A stretch of DNA of 64,000 nt from Lachnospiraceae bacterium (GCA_021202465.1 JAJQCZ010000023.1:62001-126000), one strand, 5' to 3'; positions 27,556 through 37,790 are shown, counted from the first letter of the stretch. The notes: a model not told the origin generated them from the sequence alone. Translations and numbers: made by a program.

Positions 27556-29880
27556 TCACCTCCGGAAATAGACGTGGTAAGCTTCCCGGTCCACCCGGTG
27601 AAAAGGAATCATCTTCATCCCTCCCGCAAGAAATTCCATCGTCTTCCCGCTCTTCCTGATCTCAGAGAGAACCGGCGCCTTCCGGAACGATCTGTCCGCC
27701 GAAAGTCCGGCCAGGATCCAGGGACCGTACGCCAGATTCACATAGTCTGGATCCGAGGGAACCTCCAACCGGCGCAGCTTCATGGGCAGCGTCAGACATA
27801 TCTCCTCCCCGTGGGAAAGCGATTCGAACTCACAGTACCCGTGCCGGAGAGGCGCACTCTCCCGGCGAATTCCGTTCCGTGCCGCCGTGAAATCCTCCGC
27901 GGCCCAGGACGGGACATGCACCCGCAGTTTCTTCTTCATATCGGCTTCGGCCCGCACAGTGACCTCTCCCTGTTCTGTCGTACGCAGCGTCAGCGCCGTC
28001 TCACCGGTCAGGGCCGAATCAATCAGGAGATTCACATAGACCGCCTCCGCATCCTGCGCATATATATTTTCCATATAGCGGAAACGGCTCTCCAGGCCCG
28101 TCCCCCGGCAGCAGGTATTTTCTGTCGTCGAATACTCCTTCACCCCGCCGGGTTCCAGAGGCAGAAAATAAGTCGTGCCGCCGTCTGCGGCGTGACTGGC
28201 GGAGGTCAGGATATGATTGCCGAGCGTATTCTCGTAATAATCCATGAGAGCACCGTCCAGGGTATAGGGGAACAGCTGCCCCGTCAGCCGCAGCATGTTG
28301 TAGCTGGCGCAGCTCTCCGCGGCGCGGTCTGTCAGATAAGAGGTCGTCGTGCCGGCCCGGTGGAACATCTCCGTCTCGCCGACACCGCCGATGCAGTAAA
28401 TATGCCCGCCGGTGACGATCTCCCGAAAGTTCTTTCCGATGCGCCAGTAGGCCTCCTCCCCGGTCGTCCGGTACATTTCCATGGCTCCGAGAATCTGCGG
28501 GATGTGCTGATTGGCATGCATATCCTCCAGGGTGTCGCAGTTCTCCCGCATCGGAAAAAACAGCTTCTCATTGTCAAAATACCGGGCTGCCTGCAGATGC
28601 TTCTCCTGCCCGGTCAGGCGGTACAGGCGCACCATGCTCGCCTGCATACCGCCGAACTCCCCGGCGATATACATGGACCACATGGCGGCCCGGGTCTCCG
28701 CAGACAGACGGGACAGGCGGGCATAGACCCAGTCGCCCATCTTCGCAGCGATCTCCAGCGCCTGTTCATTCCCGGTCAGTTCCCGGCCGTCGAGCAGCCC
28801 CGCAAGAATCTTATCAAACGTATAGTAAGGGGCCCAGATCTCCGGATAGCGGGTGTACTGCTCCAGAAGGTCAAACTGTTCTTCCGAGTACGCGCTTAAG
28901 AAACCCGGATGCGTCTGTCCCGAGGCAGCGAAGGCCTCCTGACACTGTGCCAGGCCCTCCACCAGGATTCCGCATTTCTCCCGGAATATCTCCTCCCCGG
29001 TCGCAGCCCAGGCCAGCGCCAGCCCGGACAGCGTATGGCCGGTGATATGACCGCGCAGCTTGCAGCTCTCCTCCTCCCAGCCGGTCAGAGGAAGGACCTC
29101 CCCGGTGGGAAGCCCTGCCGCCCGGCGGAAATTATAGAGAAGGCGGTCACAATCCACCTCACGCAGATAGTCCGCCATCCGGCGTTGGCAGTCATAGAAC
29201 GGCGTGCCGGGCAGAAGGCGGACCTGATGAAGCGGGAAATACTCCGCCTGCCGCTGCGGGCCCTGCACCGGTTTTTCGCCATCAGGAAGAAAACAGATCT
29301 CCGCTTCCGCGGGAAGCTCTGTGCCCTCTACGGTACCCCGCACAAAACGTACAGACTTCATTCCGGAGGAACGCCCTGTCCCGAACGACACACTCTCTTC
29401 CCCGGAAGGACAAGCCGTATTTCCCTCCTCTGTCCGCGACACGCCTGTCACATCTGCATCGATCGCCTCCCACGTCACCGGCAGCGTCGTCTGCCGCCCG
29501 TCAGAGCAGCGGGCAATGACCACCGAGGGCAGATGCACCGGCTGCCCGGAAACTGCGTTCACACAAACCGGTCGAAGCTCTGCCACCCGGCTTTCTTTTT
29601 TTTCCTGCAGTACAGTGACCGGAAAGCTTCTCTCCGCCTGCCGGCCTTCCAGGGAGGCAATCACCGTCAGCGTCAGCTCCCGGTTTCCCTGGCCGGAAAG
29701 CGGACGATGCACAGTCCCATCATCCTCAACGAAGCGCGTTTCGCTGCTCTTCCAGGTAAAGCAGGATCCTCCGTGTCCCCGCTCAGGCAGAAGCAGATCC
29801 TCCTCCACCGTATTGAGATTTCCAATATAAATCGCTTCCAGATCCTCCCGCAGGATCTGCTCTCTCATCTGTTCTGTCAT
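27556..29880 (-). CDS. GH127 (DUF1680) beta-L-arabinofuranosidase-like protein with N-terminal Ig-like domain
   Basis: 774 aa, no signal peptide. Residues about 85-190 resemble a Big_4-type Ig fold (VSGQPVHLPSVVIARCSDGR, then LPVTWEAID). From about 215 the chain is a GH127 alpha/alpha toroid: LPLTGWEEESCKLRGHITGH, AESCASYNML and ENTCCRGTG. In the characterised enzyme HypBA1 the Glu-x-Cys and Cys-Cys residues bind zinc and the first Cys of the pair is the nucleophile. Here these are Glu522, Cys524 and Cys590/Cys591, all kept. It should cleave L-arabinofuranosyl or similar linkages from imported oligosaccharides in the cytoplasm. It has no sugar-transport neighbours, and the exact substrate is open. 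Confidence 0.88.
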   Translation of the reverse strand: MTEQMREQILREDLEAIYIGNLNTVEEDLLLPERGHGGSCFTWKSSETRFVEDDGTVHRPLSGQGNRELTLTVIASLEGRQAERSFPVTVLQEKKESRVAELRPVCVNAVSGQPVHLPSVVIARCSDGRQTTLPVTWEAIDADVTGVSRTEEGNTACPSGEESVSFGTGRSSGMKSVRFVRGTVEGTELPAEAEICFLPDGEKPVQGPQRQAEYFPLHQVRLLPGTPFYDCQRRMADYLREVDCDRLLYNFRRAAGLPTGEVLPLTGWEEESCKLRGHITGHTLSGLALAWAATGEEIFREKCGILVEGLAQCQEAFAASGQTHPGFLSAYSEEQFDLLEQYTRYPEIWAPYYTFDKILAGLLDGRELTGNEQALEIAAKMGDWVYARLSRLSAETRAAMWSMYIAGEFGGMQASMVRLYRLTGQEKHLQAARYFDNEKLFFPMRENCDTLEDMHANQHIPQILGAMEMYRTTGEEAYWRIGKNFREIVTGGHIYCIGGVGETEMFHRAGTTTSYLTDRAAESCASYNMLRLTGQLFPYTLDGALMDYYENTLGNHILTSASHAADGGTTYFLPLEPGGVKEYSTTENTCCRGTGLESRFRYMENIYAQDAEAVYVNLLIDSALTGETALTLRTTEQGEVTVRAEADMKKKLRVHVPSWAAEDFTAARNGIRRESAPLRHGYCEFESLSHGEEICLTLPMKLRRLEVPSDPDYVNLAYGPWILAGLSADRSFRKAPVLSEIRKSGKTMEFLAGGMKMIPFHRVDREAYHVYFRR

Positions 29881-29928
29881 CCTTCTTCCTCGCTCAAAAT
29901 CATTTCCGGAAACGTTTATCTGTCGTCC

Positions 29929-31866
29929 TCAATCCTCTTCCCGCAGATGCTCTACTTCCTCCAGCCAGATCCTGCCGCAGGCGTCGCTGGGCATGCGCAG
30001 ATCGCCCCGCGGCGAAACGGCTACGGAACCAACCCGGGGACCGTCGGGCAGGCAGGAACGTTTGAACTGCTGGGCGAAGAAACGGCGGTAGAAGGTGCGC
30101 ATCCATTTCCAGATCGTCTCCGCGTCAAAGCTCCCCTCAAAGGTGCGCAGCGCCAGACGGTAGATCTTGCGCGGCGGGAAGCCGAAGCGCAGCATATAAT
30201 ATAAGAAGAAATCGTGGAGCTCGTACGGACCCACCAGATCTTCGGTCTTCTGCGAGATCTTCCCGTCCTCCGGAGGCAGCAGCTCGGGGCTCACCGGCGT
30301 GTCGAGGACGTCCTGCAGCGTGGCCGCCAGCGCCTCATCCCCGCAGGTATCCGCGTAGCAGCGCACCAGATGGCGCACCAGCGTCTTGGGGACGCCGACG
30401 TTGACGCCGTACATGGACATATGATCGCCGTTATAGGTCGCCCAGCCGAGCGCCAACTCCGACATATCCCCGGTGCCAATAACCAGCCCGCCCACCTGAT
30501 TGGCGATATCCATGAGGACCTGCGTGCGCTCCCGGGCCTGTCCGTTCTCATAAGTCACATCATGCACCGCCTCGTCGTGGCCGATATCACGGAAATGCGT
30601 CCGCACAGACTCAGCAAGAGGAATCTCCCGCAGTGTTGCTCCGGTAGCCGTAGCCATGCGGCAGGCGTTCCGGTAAGTGCGGTCGGTCGTGCCGAAGCAG
30701 GGCATGGTCACAGCGACGATCCCCTCCCGGGGCAGATTCAGCCGGTCGAAGGCCCGCACCGTGACCAGCAGCGCCAGCGTGGAATCAAGACCTCCCGAGA
30801 TGCCGATCACCGCGTGTTTGCAGCCCGTATGTGCCAGACGCTTCACCAGCCCCATCGACTGAATCGAGAGGATTTCTTCGCAGCGCTCCGCCCGGTCTCT
30901 CTGTCCGCCGGGCACAAAAGGCGTCTGTGGGAAGGTGCGGGTGAGTTTCGTCTCCGTTACATTCAGGGAAAATGTGATCGTCTCATGGCGTTCGTCGTCC
31001 ACCGGACCGAAGCAGGTGTTCCGCCGCCGCTCACTGACCAGCTTGTCGATATCAAGGTCGCCGTAAATGATTCCGTTCCGGAAGCGGGTCGCTTCTGCCA
31101 GGAGCTCCCCGTTCTCCGCGATCATGTCATGGCCGCTGAAGACCAGATCCTGGCTGGACTCCCCCTCCCCGGCGCTGGCATAGATATAACCGCAGATCAA
31201 ACGCCCGGACTGCCCGGTCACCAGGCTGCGGCGGTAGGCCGCTTTCCCCGTGGCCTCATCGCTGGCGGAGCTGTTGACGATTACCGTAGCACCGGCCAGA
31301 GCATGGCGGGTGCTGGGTGGATTCGCGCTCCAGAGATCCTCGCAGACCTCTCCGGCGACGATCAGATCCGGGAAATCCTCACACTGAAAAAGCAGATTCG
31401 TCCCCAGAGGAACACCGATCTCATCGCCCTCCTCATCCGTGATGTCCACATCGAAGGTCTCTTCGTTGCCGGGCGTGAAATGCCGTTTCTCATAAAACTC
31501 ACCATAATTAGGAATATATGTCTTGGGAATCAGACCAAGGACCTCGCCCCGGTTCAGCGCCGCCATACAGTTGTACAGACGTCCCTTGTGCACCCAGGGC
31601 GTTCCCACGAAGACCAGTGCATCCAGTTCTTCCGTGGCCGCCGCCACCTCCATGAGCTCATCGTGCGTGCGATCGAGCAGAAGCTTCTGCAGGAACAGAT
31701 CGCCGCAGGTATATCCTGTCATGACCAGCTCCGGAAATACCACAATCTTCGCACCCTCCGCGACTGCCTCCTGCATCGCCGCGACAACCTGTTCCCGGTT
31801 ATATACCGGGTCCGCCACCTTTATCGAGGGCGTCACCGCCGCCACTCTGACAAATCCGTCCTGCAT
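29929..31866 (-). CDS. nadE: Glutamine-dependent NAD(+) synthetase
   Basis: 645 aa two-domain enzyme. An N-terminal nitrilase-like glutaminase has the triad Glu46 (FPE), Lys115 (PKTYIPNYGEFYEKR) and Cys175 (GEVCEDLW). A C-terminal amidotransferase-acceptor domain has the ATP-pyrophosphatase loop SGGLDSTLAL near 365 and the NAD-type sequences GTGDMSELALGWATYNGDHM. It makes NAD from deamido-NAD, ATP and glutamine-derived ammonia. AGGAGGG precedes ATG 31866. It lies 33 bp after the topoisomerase gene, in the same direction. Confidence 0.97.
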   Translation of the reverse strand: MQDGFVRVAAVTPSIKVADPVYNREQVVAAMQEAVAEGAKIVVFPELVMTGYTCGDLFLQKLLLDRTHDELMEVAAATEELDALVFVGTPWVHKGRLYNCMAALNRGEVLGLIPKTYIPNYGEFYEKRHFTPGNEETFDVDITDEEGDEIGVPLGTNLLFQCEDFPDLIVAGEVCEDLWSANPPSTRHALAGATVIVNSSASDEATGKAAYRRSLVTGQSGRLICGYIYASAGEGESSQDLVFSGHDMIAENGELLAEATRFRNGIIYGDLDIDKLVSERRRNTCFGPVDDERHETITFSLNVTETKLTRTFPQTPFVPGGQRDRAERCEEILSIQSMGLVKRLAHTGCKHAVIGISGGLDSTLALLVTVRAFDRLNLPREGIVAVTMPCFGTTDRTYRNACRMATATGATLREIPLAESVRTHFRDIGHDEAVHDVTYENGQARERTQVLMDIANQVGGLVIGTGDMSELALGWATYNGDHMSMYGVNVGVPKTLVRHLVRCYADTCGDEALAATLQDVLDTPVSPELLPPEDGKISQKTEDLVGPYELHDFFLYYMLRFGFPPRKIYRLALRTFEGSFDAETIWKWMRTFYRRFFAQQFKRSCLPDGPRVGSVAVSPRGDLRMPSDACGRIWLEEVEHLREED

Positions 31867-31899
31867 GAAACCCTCCTGTTCCGGCCCTGCGGCCTGTCA

Positions 31900-34182
31900 T
31901 CATTCACTCTGTTTCTTTTTCTGCCGCACGCCGCGGGCGCCCCGGTGAGAGAGCCGGACGCTGCTCCAGTCCGCCGCCTCATGTCCGGCCTGCTCGCTTC
32001 TTGCGCGCGGAGATACCTGTGAGGCCTCCTTCACCCGGTCTCCTTCCGCCAGCTGAATGCCGTGCACCCCGGCGCTGGCCTTCTTCATCTCACTGATCTC
32101 GCTGACCGCGAAGCGCAGCGCGCAGCGCTCCTCCGTGCGCAGCACCAGCTGCGCGCCGGAGAGGACCTCCACTGTGAGAACCCGGTCTCCCTCCGCCAGC
32201 TTCGTGGCGGCAACGGTCTTTCTTGAGGAAATAAATTCATTTCCCGCGACCACCTTCACCATCCCCGTCTCCGTGACAAAGAGGAACTTCTCTGTCTCCA
32301 GATCCGCATCCGGAAAGATGCCCACAACACGCTCCTCACGGCTGTCATAGTTACAAAGGTTGTCCAGCGGGCTTCCCTTATCCCTGGCCCGCGCCGCCGG
32401 GATGTCCGCCACCTTCAGCTGATGCAGCCGCCCTGTATCAGTAAACAGATAAATCTTCCCTGTATTCTTACACAAAAATACCTGCCGGTTCTCCTTACGG
32501 ATTGCTTCTTCATTGCGGCTGAACACCGACAGATCGTAGGTCTTGGCATAGCCGAAGCGGTCCACGGCGAACATCAGCTCCTGCTCGACGACCTCTTCCT
32601 TCACCTCATGCGCCGCCTCTGCTTCCGTGATGAGCGTACGCCGTTCCCGGCCAAAATGCGCAATCAAAGCATCCAGCTCACGAACAATCGTATTGGTCAT
32701 GGCCCGCGGGGAAGAGAGCACCTTCTCATACTGCTCGATGAGCTTTACAGTCTTGTCGTGTTCCTTATTCAGGCTGAGAATTTCCAGCCCGATCAGCTTC
32801 GACAGACGCATCTCGAGAATCGCCGTCGCCTGGCGCTCCGTGAAATCCAGATGCTCTGCCGCCTGGCGGGATTTCTGCGATTTGAAGGTCACCCGAGCAG
32901 GGTCGCCCATCAGACAGGCCTTCGCATCCTTCACGGTCTTGCTGCCGCGGATGATCTCGATGATCAGGTCAATGATGTCGATGGCGCGGATCAGGCCCTC
33001 CTGCACTTCCGCCTTCTCCCGTTCCTTCTGCAGCAGATGCGTGTATTTGCGCGTATTCAGATCGATCTGGAAGCGAATATTTTCCTGCAGGATCTGCTTG
33101 AGCCCCACAGTCTGAGGCGTCCCGTCCACCACGGCCAGCATGTTGACGCCGAAGGTATCCTCCAGCCCCGTCTTCTTATACAGGATATTCTTCACCCGCT
33201 CCGGGTCGGAACCGTTTTTCAGTTCAAAGACCAGACGGATGCCTTCCTTCGATGACTGGTTGGAAATGTCCGTCACCTCCGGCAGCTTCTTCGACTCGAT
33301 CAGCGCCGCCACATCGGAGATGAATTTGGCGATGCCGCTGCCGATCATCGTATAGGGAATCTCAGAGACCACCAGGCTGCTGCGGTCGGATTTGTGGCGG
33401 CCCGGCTCCAGCTCAATCTTCCCGCGCAGACGAATCCGGCCCGTCCCGCTCTCATAGATACTGAGCAGCTCGTCCCGGTTGATCACGATGCCCCCGGTGG
33501 GGAAATCCGGCCCCGGCAGCGTCTCCATCAGCTCCTCCGTCGTCACGGACGGCTTCTTCAGGAGAATCTTCATCGCCTCCAGCACCTCCCGCAGGTTATG
33601 CGTGGGAATACTCGTGCGCATGCCCACGGCGATGCCCTCGGCGCCGTTCACGAGAATATTGGGAATCTTCACCGGGAGAACGACCGGTTCCTTCTCGGTC
33701 TCATCAAAATTGGGGACGAAATCCACAACGTCCTTGTCCAGATCGGCCAGAAAAGCCAGCTCCGAGAGCTCCGACAGCCGCGCCTCGGTGTAACGGGCCG
33801 CCGCCGCGCCGTCCCCCTCGATGGAGCCGAAATTCCCGTGTCCGTCCACGAGAATCTCCTCCTTCTTCCAGTCCTGCGCCATCACCACCAGCGCCTCGTA
33901 GATCGAGCTGTCGCCGTGAGGATGATATTTACCCATCGTATCGCCGACGATACGAGCGCTCTTCCGGTGCGGTTTATCGTGTTTGACGCCCAGCTCATAC
34001 ATCGCATAGAGAGTACGCCGCTGCACCGGCTTTAATCCGTCGCGGATATCCGGAATCGCCCGGGAGACGATGACGCTCATCGCATAGTCCAGATAGGACT
34101 TGCTCATCTCCTCAGAGAACTCCGTCTTCAGAATCCGCTCCTCCGGATTACTGTTTGTCTGTTCCTTCTTGCTCTTACTCAC
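31900..34182 (-). CDS. parC: DNA topoisomerase IV / gyrase-type subunit A
   Basis: 760 aa. Type IIA A subunit: winged helix with DGLKPVQRRTLYAMYELGVK, the quinolone-pocket sequence HPHGDSSIYEAL (Ser92 and Glu96, the drug-sensitive pattern), and active-site Tyr131 in AARYTEARLS. The long coiled-coil gate and a six-blade C-terminal propeller follow. I see no GyrA box (QRRGGKG type), which favours a decatenating ParC-like role over gyrase. The start is GTG 34182 with AGGAG 9 nt upstream. The tail is basic and Gln/Lys-rich. It forms a two-gene unit with the B subunit 16 bp upstream. Confidence 0.9.
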   Translation of the reverse strand: MSKSKKEQTNSNPEERILKTEFSEEMSKSYLDYAMSVIVSRAIPDIRDGLKPVQRRTLYAMYELGVKHDKPHRKSARIVGDTMGKYHPHGDSSIYEALVVMAQDWKKEEILVDGHGNFGSIEGDGAAAARYTEARLSELSELAFLADLDKDVVDFVPNFDETEKEPVVLPVKIPNILVNGAEGIAVGMRTSIPTHNLREVLEAMKILLKKPSVTTEELMETLPGPDFPTGGIVINRDELLSIYESGTGRIRLRGKIELEPGRHKSDRSSLVVSEIPYTMIGSGIAKFISDVAALIESKKLPEVTDISNQSSKEGIRLVFELKNGSDPERVKNILYKKTGLEDTFGVNMLAVVDGTPQTVGLKQILQENIRFQIDLNTRKYTHLLQKEREKAEVQEGLIRAIDIIDLIIEIIRGSKTVKDAKACLMGDPARVTFKSQKSRQAAEHLDFTERQATAILEMRLSKLIGLEILSLNKEHDKTVKLIEQYEKVLSSPRAMTNTIVRELDALIAHFGRERRTLITEAEAAHEVKEEVVEQELMFAVDRFGYAKTYDLSVFSRNEEAIRKENRQVFLCKNTGKIYLFTDTGRLHQLKVADIPAARARDKGSPLDNLCNYDSREERVVGIFPDADLETEKFLFVTETGMVKVVAGNEFISSRKTVAATKLAEGDRVLTVEVLSGAQLVLRTEERCALRFAVSEISEMKKASAGVHGIQLAEGDRVKEASQVSPRARSEQAGHEAADWSSVRLSHRGARGVRQKKKQSE

Positions 34183-34198
34183 AGATTTCCACTCCTAC

Positions 34199-36115
34199 CT
34201 AGACATCCAGCGTCGCGTAGACCGCGTTTTCCTGAATATAATTGCGCCGCGGCTCCACCTCGCTGCCCATGAGCAGATTAGTCATGGCATCCGCCGCGCG
34301 CGCATCCTCAATCTCCACCTGCTTCAGCAGCCGCGTCTCCGGGTTCATCGTCGTCTCCCAGAGCTGCTCCGCATTCATTTCGCCCAGCCCCTTATAGCGC
34401 TGCAGGCCGAAATTCTTATGATTCCGACGGTATCTGATCAGCGCCGCATCGTCGTAGAGATAAAGCTCCTCGCCGCGGGCCGGGGCCACCTTATACAGAG
34501 GCGGCATGGCGATATAGATATGCCCCTCCTGAATCAGCTCCGGCATGAAGCGGTAGAAGAAGGTCATAAGCAGAGTGCTGATATGCGCCCCGTCGACATC
34601 GGCATCCGCCATGATGATGATCTTGTCGTAGCGCAGCTTCGTGATGTCAAAATCGTTCCCGTATCCTTCTGAAAATCCGCAGCCGAAGGTATTGATCATC
34701 GTCTTGATCTCGGCGTTGGCCAGCACCTTGTCCATCGTGGCCTTCTCCACGTTGAGAATCTTGCCGCGGATCGGCAGGATGGCCTGATATTTCCGGTTCC
34801 GGGCCGTCTTGGCCGAACCACCGGCGGAATCCCCCTCAACGATGAAAATCTCACATTTCGAGGCGTCGCGGCTCTCACAGTTGGCCAGCTTTCCGTTGCT
34901 GTCGAAGGAGAACTTCGGCTTCGTCAGCATGTTGGCCTTATTCTTCAGCTCGGCCCGGCGAATCTTCGCGGAGCGCTCAGCGCAGGCGATGATCGCCTTC
35001 AGCTCCTCCAGGTTCCGGTCAAAATGCAGCGGCAGCTGCTCGGCCGTGACGGCCGCCACCGCCTTCGTGGCGTCGGCGCTGCCCAGCTTGGTCTTCGTCT
35101 GCCCCTCAAAGAGCGGATCCGGGTGCTTGATCGACACCAGCGCCGTCATGCCGCAGCGGGTATCCGCCCCGGTGAAGTTCTCATCCTTCTCCTTGAGGAT
35201 GCCCAGCTCCCGGGCATAGGAATTGATCAGCATGGTAAACCGGTTCTTAAAGCCGGTCAGATGTGTGCCGCCCTCGGCGTTATAGATATTATTGCAGAAT
35301 CCAAGAATATTTTCATCAAATGAACGGTTGAACTGAAAGCAGACGTCCACCTCAATGTCCTCCGCCTTCCCGTGGAAGAGCACCACGTCGCTGACCGTCT
35401 CCTTTCCGCGGTTCAGATCGCGCATAAAACCGGCCAGGCCGTCGGGCTCGTGGAAGAGGATGTCCTCCTCCTCTCCCGGCCGCTCATTAATAAAATGGAT
35501 CGTCAGCCCCGGATTCAGATAGGCCGTTTCATGCAGACGGCTGCGAATCGAGGATGCCTTATAGGAATGCTCTCCGAAGATCTCCGGATCCGGTTTAAAG
35601 GAGACCCAGGTACCTGTCGTCTTTGTCCGCCCCACCACCGGGAGCAGCCCGTCCTCCAGCTCGATCACCGGCTTCCCCTGCTCGTAGCGGTCATGATAAA
35701 TCTTCCCGCCCATATGCACCTGCACGTCCATATAGGCCGACAGCGCATTGACGACCGAAGAACCCACGCCATGCAGACCGCCGGAGACCTTGTAGGCGCC
35801 CGCATCGAATTTGCCCCCGGCGTGAAGCGTCGTATAGATCACCCGCTCCGCCGAGACGCCCATTCTGTGCATGTCCACCGGCACACCCCGGCCGTCGTCC
35901 CGCACCTCCGCGGAGCCGTCGGCCCGCAGAGCCACCTCGATATTCTGACAGAACCCCGCCAGATGCTCATCCACCGCATTATCCACGATCTCGTAGACCA
36001 GATGGTTGATGCCCTTGGTTCCCACGCTTCCTATATACATGCCGGGACGGCGGCGCACCGCCTCCAGTCCCTCCAGCACAGTAATCGAATCGGCATTATA
36101 GCTTGAAACTGCCAT
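34199..36115 (-). CDS. parE: DNA topoisomerase IV / gyrase-type subunit B
   Basis: 638 aa. GHKL ATPase domain: YEIVDNAVDEHLAG, DDGRGVPVDMH, and the lid sequence KVSGGLHGVGSSVVNAL. Transducer domain with QTKTKLGS. TOPRIM domain with EGDSAGGSAK and the metal-binding IMADADVDGAHIS. C-terminal RYKGLGEMNAEQLWETTMNP. The start at ATG 36115 (MAVSSYNADS) has GGAG 9 nt upstream; an earlier in-frame ATG at 36130 has none. Partner of the A subunit. ParE versus a second GyrB cannot be settled without the rest of the genome. Confidence 0.9.
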   Translation of the reverse strand: MAVSSYNADSITVLEGLEAVRRRPGMYIGSVGTKGINHLVYEIVDNAVDEHLAGFCQNIEVALRADGSAEVRDDGRGVPVDMHRMGVSAERVIYTTLHAGGKFDAGAYKVSGGLHGVGSSVVNALSAYMDVQVHMGGKIYHDRYEQGKPVIELEDGLLPVVGRTKTTGTWVSFKPDPEIFGEHSYKASSIRSRLHETAYLNPGLTIHFINERPGEEEDILFHEPDGLAGFMRDLNRGKETVSDVVLFHGKAEDIEVDVCFQFNRSFDENILGFCNNIYNAEGGTHLTGFKNRFTMLINSYARELGILKEKDENFTGADTRCGMTALVSIKHPDPLFEGQTKTKLGSADATKAVAAVTAEQLPLHFDRNLEELKAIIACAERSAKIRRAELKNKANMLTKPKFSFDSNGKLANCESRDASKCEIFIVEGDSAGGSAKTARNRKYQAILPIRGKILNVEKATMDKVLANAEIKTMINTFGCGFSEGYGNDFDITKLRYDKIIIMADADVDGAHISTLLMTFFYRFMPELIQEGHIYIAMPPLYKVAPARGEELYLYDDAALIRYRRNHKNFGLQRYKGLGEMNAEQLWETTMNPETRLLKQVEIEDARAADAMTNLLMGSEVEPRRNYIQENAVYATLDV

Positions 36116-36217
36116 GTATTCACACTCCATGTATCAATGTTTCTAAAATCACACTCTGCTATCTTAGCAACTTTTTCTGATTCTGGCAACGTCAGAAAAC
36201 AGACTTTTTGAACAAAA

Positions 36218-36249
36218 TGAGCCGATCAGGTATTCACCCAATCGGCTCA
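36218..36249 (-). terminator. Terminator between the M18 peptidase and the topoisomerase genes
   Basis: Perfect 9-bp arms TGAGCCGAT (36218-36226) and ATCGGCTCA (36241-36249), followed on the minus strand by TTTTGTTC. Confidence 0.65.
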
Positions 36250-36290
36250 CAGGTTCTGATTCGATTTAATTCGCAGTCTTTTTATTCTTT

Positions 36291-37682
36291 TTACGCGTTC
36301 CTCAAAAACGCCTCATATCCCTTCCGGGCCTCATAGATGTCCGCCTTGCTGGCGACTTCCCAGGGAGCGTGCATGCTGAGGATGGCGATACCGCTGTCGA
36401 TGACGTTCATGCCGTAGTTGGCGGATATGTAGGCGATGGTGCCGCCGCCGCCCTGATCCACCTTGCCGAGCTCTGCGGTCTGCCAGGCTACCCCGGCCTC
36501 GTCCATGACGCGCCGCATGGAGGCCATGTACTCGGCAGAGGCGTCGTTAGAACCGCTCTTGCCGCGGGAGCCGGTGTATTTGTTGAAGACCAGTCCCCGG
36601 CCGAAATAGGCCGCATTCTTCTTCTCACTGACAGAAGCATAATTGGGATCGAACGCCGCGCTGACATCCGAGGAGAGCATATTGGAGACAGCCAGCGCCC
36701 GGCGCACAGCGAGCTCCGAATACCGTCCCAGGCAGTTCATGATCTCCGCCACCGTGTTCTCAAAGAACCGGGAATGCATGCCCGTGGCGCCCACACTGCC
36801 GATCTCCTCCTTGTCCACGAGGAGGCACACAGCCGTCGTCTCCGGAGCCTCGATCGCCAGCTGCGCCGCCAGAGAGGTATAGGCGCAGATGCGGTCGTCC
36901 TGCCCATAGGCCAGAATCATGCTGCGGTCGAATCCCAGATCACGGGCCGCCCCGGCGGGCACCACTTCAATCTCGGCAGAGAGGAAATCCTCTTCCTCCA
37001 TGTCATATTTTCCCTTCAGGAGCCTGAGAACGTTCGCCTTGACCGCTTCCTTCTCCTTCTCTTTCTCCACATTGGCCAGAGGCTCGCTGCCGACCAGAAC
37101 ATTCAGATCCTCCCCGGCAATCACAGCACTGGCCTTCTTCGCCATCTGATCGGCGCCCAGATGCGGCAGCAGATCGCTGATGCAGAACACCGGGTCGGAA
37201 GGATCCTCTCCCAGAACGATATTCTCCACGGTGCCGTCCTTTTTCGCGATCACACCGTGCAGCGCCAGAGGCAGCGCCACCCACTGATATTTCTTGATGC
37301 CGCCATAATAATGCGTATCCAGAAGCGCCTGACCTTCATCCTCATAGAGAGGATTCTGCTTCAGATCAAGGCGCGGGGAATCAATATGCGCCCCGAGAAT
37401 ATTCATACCCTTCTCCAGAGGCTTTGTGCCAATGTGGAAGAGCGCAATCGCCTTACCCATACAGGTGGCGTACACCTTATCCCCGGGATGCAGCGCACGC
37501 TTTTCCGCGATCACAGTATCCAGAGAAACATACCCGGCCGCCTCCGCCTGACGCACCGACTCCTGCACGCACTCGCGCTCCGTCTTTCCCTTATCCAGAA
37601 ACGCTTTATAGTCCTCCGACAGAGCGTTCAGTTCCTTCCGCTGCTCCTCCGTATAGGTGAGCCAAACATCTTTTCTCTCCAT
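36291..37682 (-). CDS. M18-family aminopeptidase
   Basis: 463 aa. Binuclear zinc peptidase of the aspartyl-aminopeptidase family. Metal and catalytic positions are visible in NILGAHIDSPRLDLK (His, Asp), DKEEIGSVGATGMHS (Glu-Glu), SSDVSAAFDPNYAS (Asp) and SMHAPWEVASKAD (His). No signal peptide; cytoplasmic peptide trimming. Start ATG 37682 (MERKDVWLTY) is supported by GGAGGG six bases upstream, not the longer frame beginning at 37742. Its leader contains a degenerate copy of the repeat found before efp. Confidence 0.93.
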   Translation of the reverse strand: MERKDVWLTYTEEQRKELNALSEDYKAFLDKGKTERECVQESVRQAEAAGYVSLDTVIAEKRALHPGDKVYATCMGKAIALFHIGTKPLEKGMNILGAHIDSPRLDLKQNPLYEDEGQALLDTHYYGGIKKYQWVALPLALHGVIAKKDGTVENIVLGEDPSDPVFCISDLLPHLGADQMAKKASAVIAGEDLNVLVGSEPLANVEKEKEKEAVKANVLRLLKGKYDMEEEDFLSAEIEVVPAGAARDLGFDRSMILAYGQDDRICAYTSLAAQLAIEAPETTAVCLLVDKEEIGSVGATGMHSRFFENTVAEIMNCLGRYSELAVRRALAVSNMLSSDVSAAFDPNYASVSEKKNAAYFGRGLVFNKYTGSRGKSGSNDASAEYMASMRRVMDEAGVAWQTAELGKVDQGGGGTIAYISANYGMNVIDSGIAILSMHAPWEVASKADIYEARKGYEAFLRNA

Positions 37683-37725
37683 AGTAACCCTCCAATAAAA
37701 AGCCCTCTCCGGGAGCGTCCTTGTT

Positions 37726-37775
37726 TCTGGCCGCATGGCCATAAAGTTTACCCTGCGGGTACGGATCCACCTGTA
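37726..37775 (-). repeat. Degenerate relative of the efp-leader repeat
   Basis: Shares GGCCGCATGGCCAT, then GCGGGT and a GGATCC-like segment, in the same order as the 46-bp units at 38403-38540. It lies between efp and the M18 gene, so both leaders carry the element. Confidence 0.5.
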
Positions 37776-37790
37776 AAACCTGTTTCCAGT

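Noticed and set aside
31900-36115. Calling the topoisomerase pair gyrase (gyrA/gyrB)
   Set aside because: No GyrA box seen in the C-terminal domain and neither replication-origin genes nor recF nearby; kept as parC/parE with the ambiguity stated.
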